Part shown: piece after piece, positions 13,701 to 26,100 of the stretch
Position numbering within the stretch: the first letter of the stretch is position 1
Layout: each line of letters opens with the position of its first letter
NCBI GenBank assembly: GCA_947044365.1
Contig: OX345636.1
Location: 30,174,466 to 30,238,465 of the forward strand
Direction: 5' to 3'
Source: Petrosia ficiformis
Lineage: Eukaryota; Porifera; Demospongiae; Haplosclerida; Petrosiidae
Length of the DNA: 64,000 bases
Made by a program: the position numbers and the translations under genes
The notes under the pieces: model-generated
The model's input: only the letters and a program-made list of their open reading frames with translations
Told to the model about the DNA's origin: nothing
Databases searched by the model: none

Positions 13701-16700
13701 CTAATGGCTGTATAGGCCAAAAAACAATGCAGCCAGGAAGACAATGAGGTAAGTTCTTGCAGGCGGGGTTTAGGCCCCCAAGAAAATGACTGGAAGGGGC
13801 CCTGAACAAAATCCAGCTGTTGTAGGAGTGCAATATTGTTTCCCAGGAGGTCCCGTATTTCTACAAATTGTCCTGCCTGAACAAGCTTGTGCGGGATAGG
13901 TTTCACAGCTGGTGAGAGGATTAAGCCGACCTGGGTTGGAGCTAACAATGGTAGCCCTGCTGGGAACCTGAAGAAAGATGAGATGGGAGGCAGGTGATCC
14001 ACGGGGATAAGAGCTCCAGAGGACCAGGTTGATACCAGCGAAGAGACGGCTGAAGTGGGAAGTGCCAGGGTATGGGTGTGACTTAGGGGCAGTCTAGGGA
14101 CCTGAGGATGCAATTGAACAGTAACAACAACAAAAATCTTGGGAATTTGTAGAAGTAATGCTTTCGTCAACTGGAGACACTGTTTGGAATCTCCCAGCCC
14201 ACCTACATGTATAATTAACTCAAATGGCATACCTGAGGATGATATTCCTTGTTCTTGGGCCAAGGGTCGACTTGAGGATGATGCTCCCTGTTCTTGGGGC
14301 GAGGGTTGGAATGCCCGGTAGTCCAGCTCCTGGCAGACCTCCAATCTAATAACGGCGAGGGACAACGATGACAGAGAGAATGTCCCTGCTGGGTTAAGTA
14401 ACTCGGTTGTTGGGGCCTCAGATGTGGTTGGCACTGGAGGGCTGTTGAGTGATGCCACCCGAGGTGACCTGCAGGTAACTGAAGTCCTTGGGCCTCTGCT
14501 TCGTGAGTCGTGACTTTCTCACGGTCTTTGGCATGATCATCTTGCACGTTGATATTAGCACCACTCTTTAGCAAAAAATCTAAGATCCTCATTTGATCTC
14601 AATCAGCTGCTTTATGCATATCAAACTCCACCATGGATAAGCATAGTGAGTCCAGTTTACATTAGTTTTGGCATCTTTAATGAGTGATTCCACTTCGTTC
14701 TCATTATAATACTCAATTTCCCAATAGATCCGGTTATCTTTACTCGCACAAGGCAGTTGCTTGATCCTGTTCTAGCATCTCTTATGAGTGATTCCACTTC
14801 ATTCTCATTTTAATACTCAATTTCTCAATAGATCCGGTTATCTTTACTCACACAAGGCATTTGTTTGATCCTGTTCTAGCATCTCTTATGAGTGATTCCA
14901 CTTCATTGTCGTCTCCATACTGAATTGCCCAATAGATCCGGTTATCATTACTCGCACAAGGCAGTTGCTTGATCCTGTTCTAGCATGTCTTATGAGTGAT
15001 TCCACTTCATTCTCGTCTTAATACTCAATTTCCCAATAGATCCAGTTATCTTACTCACGCAAGGCATTTGTTTGATCCTGTTCTAGCATCTCTTATGAGT
15101 GATTCCACTTCATTCTCGTCTCCACACTGAATTCCCCAATAGATTCGGTTATCTTTACTCGCATGCTTGATCCCGTGCGCATATGTGCATGGGGCCAAAG
15201 GAGCTGCTTTATGCATATCAAACTCCACCATGGATAAGCCTAGTGAGTCCAGTTTACATTAGTTTTGGCATCTTTAATGAGTGATTCAATTTCATTCTCA
15301 TCTTAATACTCAATTGCCCAATAGATCCGATTATCATATGTACATGTACGCATGTGTTGACGGAGGTTTCAAGTGGTATTTTTTGACAATTGCCATGATA
15401 ATTCAATTCAATGGAAAAGCAAAATCACCAACCATAGTACAGTACTTGAGCATACACATGTATTTGCACTTGCAGTGTATGAATTTGCAGCATTTGGGTC
15501 TATACATTTAAGTACATGTATATATATTGTAGGGCATGAACGAATGTTATTTTGAACATTTGAATGTTTGTTCAACCTAGAAGAATGAATGTTTGAAAGG
15601 TTTGCTATTGTCTACACAAGTATCGGTACCATTTGTTGATATTATAAATTCAAATGATAGTGATAACTGAAAGAGTGACAACAATAATTCTCAAAAAGTA
15701 CTATGAACATTGTGACGGGTTTTTGTTCCAAAACACCAGAGCATTAACTTTTTTAGGCTTCAAGGAACTTCTTAAGTCATTAACAAAATTAGTCTTGATT
15801 TAGAAAATATGCGCTCGGCAGGTGTAGAAGTTGCTGGGATGCTAAGTAAGGCCTTTGCAATCTTTGCAAGATTACATGTAGGATAGTTGTATTGATTTAT
15901 CTCCCACCAAACAAGTGGATTGGTATCTCTCAATGCTGCCTTTGCAGCTTGATAGCCTTGAAGTTCATCAGAGAAGGTGGTAGATGATTCATCATTAGGG
16001 TCATCTTCTGGACCTAGTAGGATGTCAAGGGCTGTTGTAGGCCTTTTAGTAGGTGGTTCAGTAGGTTCGTCAGTATTCTCTACTATGGTTGATGATGCTT
16101 CCATTCTTAACAGAAGTACCTGCTTTACCAATTCATGTTCTTCATTTAAAAATTTTAGTTGTTTGAATCTTGGGTCCAAAGCAGATGAAATCACAAGGAG
16201 AGAGGAAGGGTCTAATGAGTTGAGAGACCATCTTCTAATACAACCTTACATTAGAACTGGCGAATGATGCTGTGATCATCTTCAAATACAATTCAAGAAT
16301 AGAGATATGAGTGGCAGATGGACAAGAATAACCTGTCTCAACAAACAACATCATTTCGCAAAATCCTGGACATTTGACCATCCTCAATGGTCTCATGTCA
16401 ACAACAATCATTTCTACGATTAAATCAGTTATTCTCTTTGACCTACCGTCAGAGCAAGTGCCACAAACAGTTGAAAAAGCACGCTCAATTGTCGCCTGGT
16501 CCACTCTTGGGCGGGTGATATTCATTCTGATGCATACAGTTGAGATTTTCACGTAGATTAGAAGTTCCACCACTGTAGACCAGCTCCTTAGTGCACAATA
16601 AACACTTCGTTTTGCCTTCTCTCTTCTCATAGAAGCTCCACACATCTGATTTTCTCCTTGCCGCCATTTTAGACATGTGCAAATTGTTATTGATTAACTA

Positions 16701-19700
16701 TTACAAGTAATTACTTCCTGCATGTATATAATTAACCGAATGGTAAATTAGACTTCGAATGTTTAATGTAATGAACAAACATTCGAATACCGAACATTTG
16801 TTCATGCCCTCTACAGTAGCAGTAAAGCTAGAGTAGACTTACTGATACTGTTCGGTGATTACATGTACATTTGTATCTACTAATACATGTAACTGTATGA
16901 TAATTTGTATAACTATTCTCTTCTTTTTTCAGTATTCTTCCTCATGTAACTGTACAAACTGGGAACTGTGGGAAAAATCAGCTCTTCATCCAAGCACTTC
17001 AGATAAGAACTGTCATTTTCCACAGGTACATTATGGAATATATCATGAATGTTAAGTATGTATGTCAAATGAAATTTCCTGATTCAATACTGTGTGTTAA
17101 CTAATATAAGATAAATGTGCATCGTGTATTGAATTAGTGGCAAATCCTCATGCAATTATACATAAATGGTTTTTAAATAATTGTTGGCGTAATTTAAAAT
17201 AAGTTAGTACAGCTACATGTACACATAGCTTTAAATAAAGGTTAGATACTGTATTCAAGGTTTCTACGTGCAATAGAACTACTGTGGAAACAGTTTAATT
17301 ACTGAGGGCAAAACCAAGAATACAGTATCTAAGCAATTTAGATTATAGTTATTACTGTGTTGGATAGAAGACATAACAAGAAATACATGTGGTACTCTTC
17401 TTGAGTTGCAGAAAGTAGTGCTGGGCGATAGTACTGACAGTTGCAATAGTCGCGATAAAAAATTCACTATCGCGATCACGATAGTTAAACCGTTTACTAT
17501 TGATCACCACGTGTTTCTTTTGAGCACATCCGCACAAAAGAAACGTGTGCATTTGCGTTGATTCAGCTGTAATAATTAATAATTCTGGATAAGTGGATAT
17601 GGCTGAGTTGGCTAAGAAAACAGAACTTTTACCACCTATTGGGGCAAGCAGTAAGGTGTGGGAGTATTTCGGATTTCCTACAAAAGATGGTATATTACTT
17701 GTTGCTGACTTGGTCACTTCATGCAGCCAGAATAAATAAAAAATAAAATAATTTTTATATTATATATATATAATTATACATGTATATAAAATAACAAATA
17801 AGATAATAAATTTATGTGTAATTTATGTGTGACATTATTAGGCAATTTTATTGAACCTGACAAAAAGCAGCGAAAAAATGTGAAATGTAAGCTGTGTCCG
17901 AAGGTGCTGAAGTACAGTGGCAATACCAGCAACATGCGCTTTCATCTGGAGTCAAGCCACAAAGCAGAGTTCAAGGTTTTACAGCAATCTGAGAAACACA
18001 AAGATACAGGAAATAACATACAGCAGACTGTCAAGGACATGCTACAACAAAAAACACCATTGTTAAGAGACTCACCCCAGTTACACAATCAGTCTGCTAT
18101 TTTGTTGCAAAAGATATGCAGCCAATTGACACAATTAATGATAAAGGATTTCAGGCAATGATTAAAAAGTTCGAACCACGCTACACTCCTCCAGACAGAA
18201 AAACCCTTTCAACAAAATACTTGCCCCAAATGTATGAAACCGAAAAGAAATGTATCAGCAGTCTTCTAGGATCAGCTCAACACTATGCATGTGCAACTGA
18301 TATGTGGACTTCAAGAGCTCAGCATGCATTATATTAGTTTGACAGTTCATTACCTTGCCACAGATTTCTCTTTGCAGAGCCACTTGTTGGAATCAAAGGA
18401 ATTTCCAGACTCTCATTCGGGAATAAACATTGCTGAACAAATTGACACAAAAGTCTTCAAGAGTAGAGTCTCCCTTTGGATAGGCTAGTAGCGTTCACAA
18501 CAGACAATGGCAGTAATATCATGGTTGCTGTAGATGAACTCGAATGTACACGTTTTCCATGCTTCAGTCACTGTCTCAACTTAGCTGTAGAAAAAGCCTC
18601 CTCCGTTCCAGAAATCTCAAGGGTTGTTGCTCGATATCGTCGCTTGGTGTCTCACTTCCACCATTCTTCCAAAGATACATATGTATTGAAACAAAAGCAA
18701 GTAGATCTTCGTCATAAACAGCAAAACCTCATCCAGGATGTCACCACTAGATGGAAATCATCATATTACATGATTTCAAGAATCATTGAACAACAACAGC
18801 CATTGTGTGCGACATTGCTAGAGGTGAAAAGAACTGACCTTTTTCCATCAGAAGAGGAATTTTCAACAATAGAAGTCCATATTGAAGTGATGAAGCCAAT
18901 GGTTACTATCACTGAAGCCATTGGTGCTCAACAGTGGGTGACCATATCCACACTTAGACCTCTTCTTCATAAACTCTTGAAATCACACCTAATTGAGAAA
19001 TCCAATGACAAAAGGTTAGCTAAGAAGATGAAATCAGAATGCGTACTAACCTCAGCACACGGTATTCAGATGACCTACTTCTCTTACTTTCTAAAGCAGC
19101 ATTCCTTGATCCTCGTCTGAAAACTCTACCTTTTCTGTCTTCTACTGAAACAGAGGAACTCCATAAATCCATCAAACAAGAAGCAGTTCAGTTAGCTGAA
19201 TCAGCTCCTGCAAATGTCGAAAAAGTACATTAGAAGGACCTCCTGCAACCAAAAAGGCAAAAGGTGAACATGATTTATATGAAATTATTAATGATGTGAT
19301 GTAATCAGATGAACAACAACTTACCATGACTCTTGAACAAAAATCATTAGCAGAACTTTCTATGTACTTGTCAGAACCAGAAGTTACTGAAAATCCTTTG
19401 CTCTGGTGGAAAATGAACAGTTTTCGATATCCTATTTTGTCTAAACTGGCGTTTGCCAATACCAGCTACATCCGTGCCCTCAGAAAGGGCCTTCAGTACC
19501 GCTGGGCACATTGTTAACAAAAAAGAGCTTGCCTTCAACCATCATCAGTAAACATGTTAGTGTTTCTGTCAGAAAATCTTCCTTAGAACTCTTAAACACA
19601 GAACTTTAAATGTCACTTGGGTTAAATTATTAACATTATTAAATTAATCTGAACATGTGTTAACTATCGTGATAATATTCACTATCAAGAGACTTTTGCA

Positions 19701-20074
19701 AATATCGATTGCAATAGTGATAGTAGTACTATCGCCCAGCACTAGCAGAAAGACAGCAAGTGATCGATAGCACGAGTGTTTTGCTGTCAAGGGCAACATC
19801 CACATCTCAGCTGTGTAACTATTGGATTTCAAAAAGCTGAAGATTTTAGCTTACTTAGTTCAACAGAAGACCTTTTAAAAAAGCCATAGATACTAAAACC
19901 ATACTTCATTTGTTGGTAGAAAGCAGCTAGATGAGTGTTTTTACGAATGCAGTAGTCAGTGGTCATGCCCACAATTTAGCAACTTTCTCAGTCGATCGCT
20001 TGTAAAAATCAACAGATCCAGCCTTACAACATACAATTGTACATGTACTACTAGATGTACTAGTGCATAATTTT

Positions 20075-20124
<50 letters not shown>

Positions 20125-23100
20125 TTCTCTCAGTACATTTACTACAGCTGTTTATTAGCTATCAGCAGTATTGCCATATTTATTCGTCTAAACTGGATGG
20201 TTAGAGCTCTCCTGTCTACCATTGCTGTTGTTATTTACATTTTAGTCATTACCTACATTCGACGATGCATCTTCACTAACTATGACAAAAGTGTATATGG
20301 AATTTGTTGGGAATGCTCATGGATTTTTGAGTTAAAAGATTCAGCTTCAATAACATTAGTTGCACTGCTTGGTGCTTGTATTATGCTGGGAAGACATGTA
20401 AGTTATATGGTAAATACTTGTAGTATACTGTACATTAGTAGACATCATAACAAGAGAAAAGTATTTAGGTTTTAATACTTATTATTCATAATGAAATGCT
20501 TGTTAATTGGCTGCTATAGAAAGGTCATTCATGACCACAGATAAGAGTTCACAACTTTTGTTTAGAAAGACGAAAATGTTTTCAATTTCGCCATCTTCCA
20601 GTTATCTTAAATATCAGTAGATAAGATTGCTACATGTATATACATGTACATGTACATATGTTAAACAAGCCACATATTGAAATTAACTTTGGAATGAATT
20701 GTCTCATGGACAACTACTTAATTAATTATTAATATTTTGTCAACAACCTTTCAATGAAATTACTTGTACTATATATATATAATATAATTATACACAATTA
20801 TTCATACATACATGTATACGTTTTCTATTATATTTACAGAATGATTTAGTTTATAGAAGTTCCTTCCTTTGGAAACAAAAGGTACTGAATGTATACATGT
20901 GATGTGTAGTGAGAGGGCATGCGTGTTTTTAAATTAATTGTTTCGGGCAATCTTAAATTTGGTCGTTTTTATGGCCCGTAGGGCCATCCCTATGATTGCT
21001 TTCCACGGGGTTTAATGTATATATATTTATATGTTTGTGTCACTTGCGCGAGTATGCATTGTATACGTAGTTAAGGAAGTTGCGTCATTCCCGGGGACTC
21101 GGTCAATTAATGGGTGTGGCGCATAAAAGAACGTGCGCTCGAACTCTACACGACCAGCAGGAAGAAAGCTGCCTGTAGCTAAGTAGCTTACGTAGAAACT
21201 GGAACTAGTAGCTAGCTATTCTGCCTGAAATATATTCCTAAAGTTCTACAAGGTCCTTTGAAAGGTCAGGAGAGTAGATAATCAAAATAATAACTATAAT
21301 AAGCTGATGTGTTTTAGGCATGATAAAGTCAGCCATGATTACTGAATGCTGGACACCACAAAGCAGTCATAGGGATACTTTTGTCTTCACTTAAATTTGT
21401 AAAGCAATCATAGGGATGTTTTTTTCTCTATATACACTTGTTTCATAATGAGGATAGTATTTTAGATATATTACCCAAACTAGTATAATAATTATACATA
21501 TACTAACCGCAAACACAATACAAACAATTTCATGTATATTATAAATATAAGTAATAACATCATTTTGTGATTCTTGATTAAAAGCAATCATAGGGAATGC
21601 TTTTGGGCCATGAAAAGGGATACCAGACACACAAAATGTACATATATATCAGACGATGTACATGTACACCTGTATCATGCATATGTATATATTCACACAG
21701 AGTCGTCGTGAAAAAGATGAGAAAAAGAAACTAGAGGACATAAATCGTTTATTAATGCAGAACATCCTACCACAACATGTTGCTAATTATTATCTACAAC
21801 ATGGACAAAAAGGACCAGTGAGTGAAATTTTCAACAGAAATATCAGAAGGAGAAATATCCATATTTCTGTCTCCAAAATGAATTAAATGAAGAGTAATTT
21901 CTAAAGGGCTGTCAAAAATTGATAATGACATTTAGTAGTAACCAGGAGTGTTGAGGGGAAGCTCCAATTTTAGATTCTCTACTCTATTAATAATTCTGGT
22001 GATCAAATCAGTCATAAATTTAAAACGTGTGAGGAGAGGGGACTCAAATTTGTGGTTGGAAATCTCTAGTCTCACCCTAGCTGCACTATTTTGGTTGGGG
22101 ACTAAATAATGTTGCATTTCAGAATGCTAGAATATCAATGAAATTGCAGATAGTTCAATTAATTGCATATTGAGTACATACATGTACATGTCATGGATTT
22201 GTTGTCACTAATTTTACTAGTGTTCTGTGTACATGTATAATGGTTGCTATAACTTTTAGATAGAGACATGAATTAGTTATTGTATCTTCTGTTTATAAAG
22301 TTTAATACACAATTATCGGCCAATGCACTAATTCCTGATCACAAGCCAAAAAAAAGACATCATCCCCAAATATTAGCCTGTGATGTCAAATGCTACTCTA
22401 TGTTGTGGTGCAGTTGGGAATGAGACTAGCAAGACCCAGGGCACTCCCTCTCTGTATAAACCCTTGCTGTCCTAGTTATAGAATTTTTAAAATTTTTAAC
22501 AAAGTCATTCATATACACTCATGATTGTACATGTACATCTATTTATCAACTTGTGAATGTATCAATTAAAGTGTTACAGGTTCATGTACATGTAGCTGTA
22601 ATATCCAGAAATTATATAATTATGTTGTTATCTCGTTACAGTTGTACTCCGAAGACTATCAGGATATTTGTGTGATGTTTGCATCTATTCCTAATTTCTG
22701 GGAATTCTATTCCGAGTCTGACATAACCGATCAGGGGAAAAATTGTTTGAGACTCTTGAATGAAATCATTGCTGATTTCGATGAGGTACATGTACATATC
22801 AATAGTTTTGTCACCACTTTAGTTAGAGCAGGAGCTCATAAATTCAAAATTCATTAGGCTTACTAAAAGGGTTTTAGTTATAGTTTTACATGTACAGTAG
22901 TACCTGACTTTATTAAGTTTACATACTATAATGGGAGCTACATAGTATAATGGAAGCTACACTTTAATAAGGTGATAGTCAACGTACTTCTATAGTACTA
23001 CTTTGTACTGTAATGTGTGAATCCCCTTTACATTTGTATGTACATGTAATACCATAGTACTAACTACTAAGGTGTAATAATGTGTAGTACATTAGCAGTA

Positions 23101-26100
23101 CAGTGTACAATCACAATGTACACTGTACTCAATGTAAGTACAGTGTGTAGACCTATTAATGTCAGGTACTGTAGTTGCTAACTAAAAAGTACCCATTATT
23201 GGGAAATTGCAGTGTTAGTTTAGTTACTACAGTAGTGCCTTATATATACATGTAATTACATTTATTATTCATCTTTATATCTACTGGTTTCTCTGTGTAC
23301 AGTACTAATCCAGTTCCAAGTGAATCGTCAAACATGTATCACATGCAATGCACATGCAATTCACATACATGTGCGTGTGTTTCCAAGTGCATGCATGCAT
23401 GTATGAGCGTTCAAACACTCAGATTGTTGTCTTTCTGCAACTTGCAATTATATTTCTAGTGTCTATGGCTTCTTGGAAAGTCTTGTATATCTCCCATTAA
23501 GTAGGTTGTATAACTAATATTGGAAAGAAGTTGCTTGAAACAGCTCATCTTCTGGTTTCTAGCTTCTAATGGAAAATATCTCGAGTAGTAGTGTGGATTT
23601 GCAGATTATAATTGTGAAGTTATAAAACCAACTGTCATTTATCTTGAGCCAGTAACACTGATAGACTGAAAGTGATAACAGCACTGAATCTGTACTGCCA
23701 AGAACATGGAAACTGACATGATACCAACATCAGAAAACCTTGTACTTCTCTGCATGTATTGTCCGCATGTATAACTGGTTTTACTAGTAATATGTACATG
23801 TACTGTACCTGCAATACCTGTATTACCAGTTTGCTGATTTTACTATTATTACATACACTACCTACATGTATTTACTATCTACATTATAAGTATCACCAGT
23901 AATTCCTCTTTTATAGTTACTTGTCAAACTAAAATTTAGTGGAGTTGAAAAGATCAAGACTATTGGAGCAACATACATGGCTGCCACTGGACTTAATAAA
24001 AAAGTTAATAATCATAAGAATTGTCATGACTAGTTTTATAACAAGATATATAGAGAAAAAAGTATCCCTATGACTGCTTTGTGGTGTCCATCATTCAGTA
24101 ATCATGGCTAACTTTATGATGCCTGAAACACATCAGCCTATTATAGTTATTATTTTGATTATCTACTCTGTTTACCTTTTAAAGAACCTTGTAGAACTTG
24201 TAGAATATATTTCAGGTAGAATAGCTAGCTATTAGTTCCAGTTTCTACGTAAACTACACAGCTTTCTTTCTGCTGGTCTGTAGAACTTGATCGCGCGTTC
24301 TTTTACGCGCCACGCCCATTAATTGACCGAGCCCCCAGGAATGATGTAACTTCCTTAACTATGTATACAACGCATACTCGTGTAGGTGACACAAGAATAT
24401 ATATATATATATACATTGTATATATAGTTCGAACCCGTGGGAAAGCAATCATAGGGATGGCCCTACGGGCCATAATTAATAGTACTGCTATTATTCATTT
24501 CACAAAGAAAAGCCTTCTATTTAAATGCTTGCTGTTGTACTATTTTAGGTATGATTGTAACAAAATGTGTGTTTTGATAGACCAACTGTTGTGTTAACTT
24601 AACAGAATAGCTAAATACCTATACAGCTTTTCAATAGAAGTGAAATGAGTAATAAAGTACATGTACCTAAAATTACATGCATGTATTATTAAATATTGAC
24701 TAATGATGATATTTGGTGTTTGGTACAAGAACCCAACAAAGTAAGGAGCATGAACACTGTGTTGATGGAATCCAACAGCCCTCGTCCTCTCATGCTACCT
24801 TTGACAATAGCCTTATCTTTATCTAGAACCTAGCTACCACCTTTGATCAACAGCTTTTGACTACTTTCAACCAATAATCCTCAGACCACTAGTTTTGACT
24901 GAAGTCTGTTCGCATTCACAATGACCTCAAAATTAGGATGTGATGACTTTGTATGTAATGTAGTGTATAGTTTAATGTCATAAGGTTAATATATGATTAT
25001 ACTGTAACTCAATAATGAAACAATGGATTGAAATTTAATATGCACAAAAAAATAACTGCATGAGAAGGATAATTAATGAAGGTTAAAATATGGTTGTCAT
25101 TCTAAACTAAAGTTTCATGAACATTATTCTGAGGTCAAGGTGAATGTGAATGACCTTTAGTACCCCTTCTCGAAACAATTAGGTTTCATCTTAGTTACAT
25201 AACTGTTATTATAAAATGTGACCTGATTTCAAAATACCCAGATAAAAATAGAGTGTTGATATTAGTCCCACCCAAACCCCTACCCTTTTACAAAGTCACG
25301 CTATTTATTAGACCAGGTCTCAATCAGAAACCACTACTTATAATATTTAACATTTCCAGCTTGAAATAATACATTAGATCCATTTTTGTACTGGGAAAGG
25401 ACATTATAATTCAATAAAAAAAAATTACCCCCAAAAAGGAGAAAAACGTAGCACAGTGCTGTACCGTGCTAGCACACTCTAGGGATAACCATGCTTGCCA
25501 GTCTACCATTTTATTCAGGAAGTGAATAAATTATCGAGCTTCTTAGTACAAAACTGTGAAATGATGACCAAGGTACATGTACATTGTACATGTACATGTA
25601 CATTGTGAGTATCTGATCAACATTATTATAATACTGTCCTTTTTCAAAAATTAAGTCACAAATATATTTAAAATCTCATTATTACCCCTGTTATCAACAT
25701 ATCACTAGTCCCTACATAGTAATCATGTTGTAATTATTGTATAGAGTGATATTACCAAGAATCATCATATCACAATGATGACTGACTTTGCTTTGAGGAT
25801 GTATCAAAAATTGGATGTTGTTAATAAACACTCTTTTAACAGCTTTCAGTTAAGAATTGGTAAGTTATAAAATATCAGGCATGGGTTTGTATCATGAAGA
25901 CTACAAAATTTGTGTACAGACATAAGGATTTATGCCCCTTATTGATCACCTTAATATTACCTTTAATTTTGTCCCTGAACATCAATTTCATTCTGTACAT
26001 GTAAATAGGCTGGAGTGCATACTGAACATTGAACTGGCCACTAGTTAAATTGCTTTAGAGTAAAAGCCAAATGTAGGGAACTTTTCTTATCAACTTGCAT

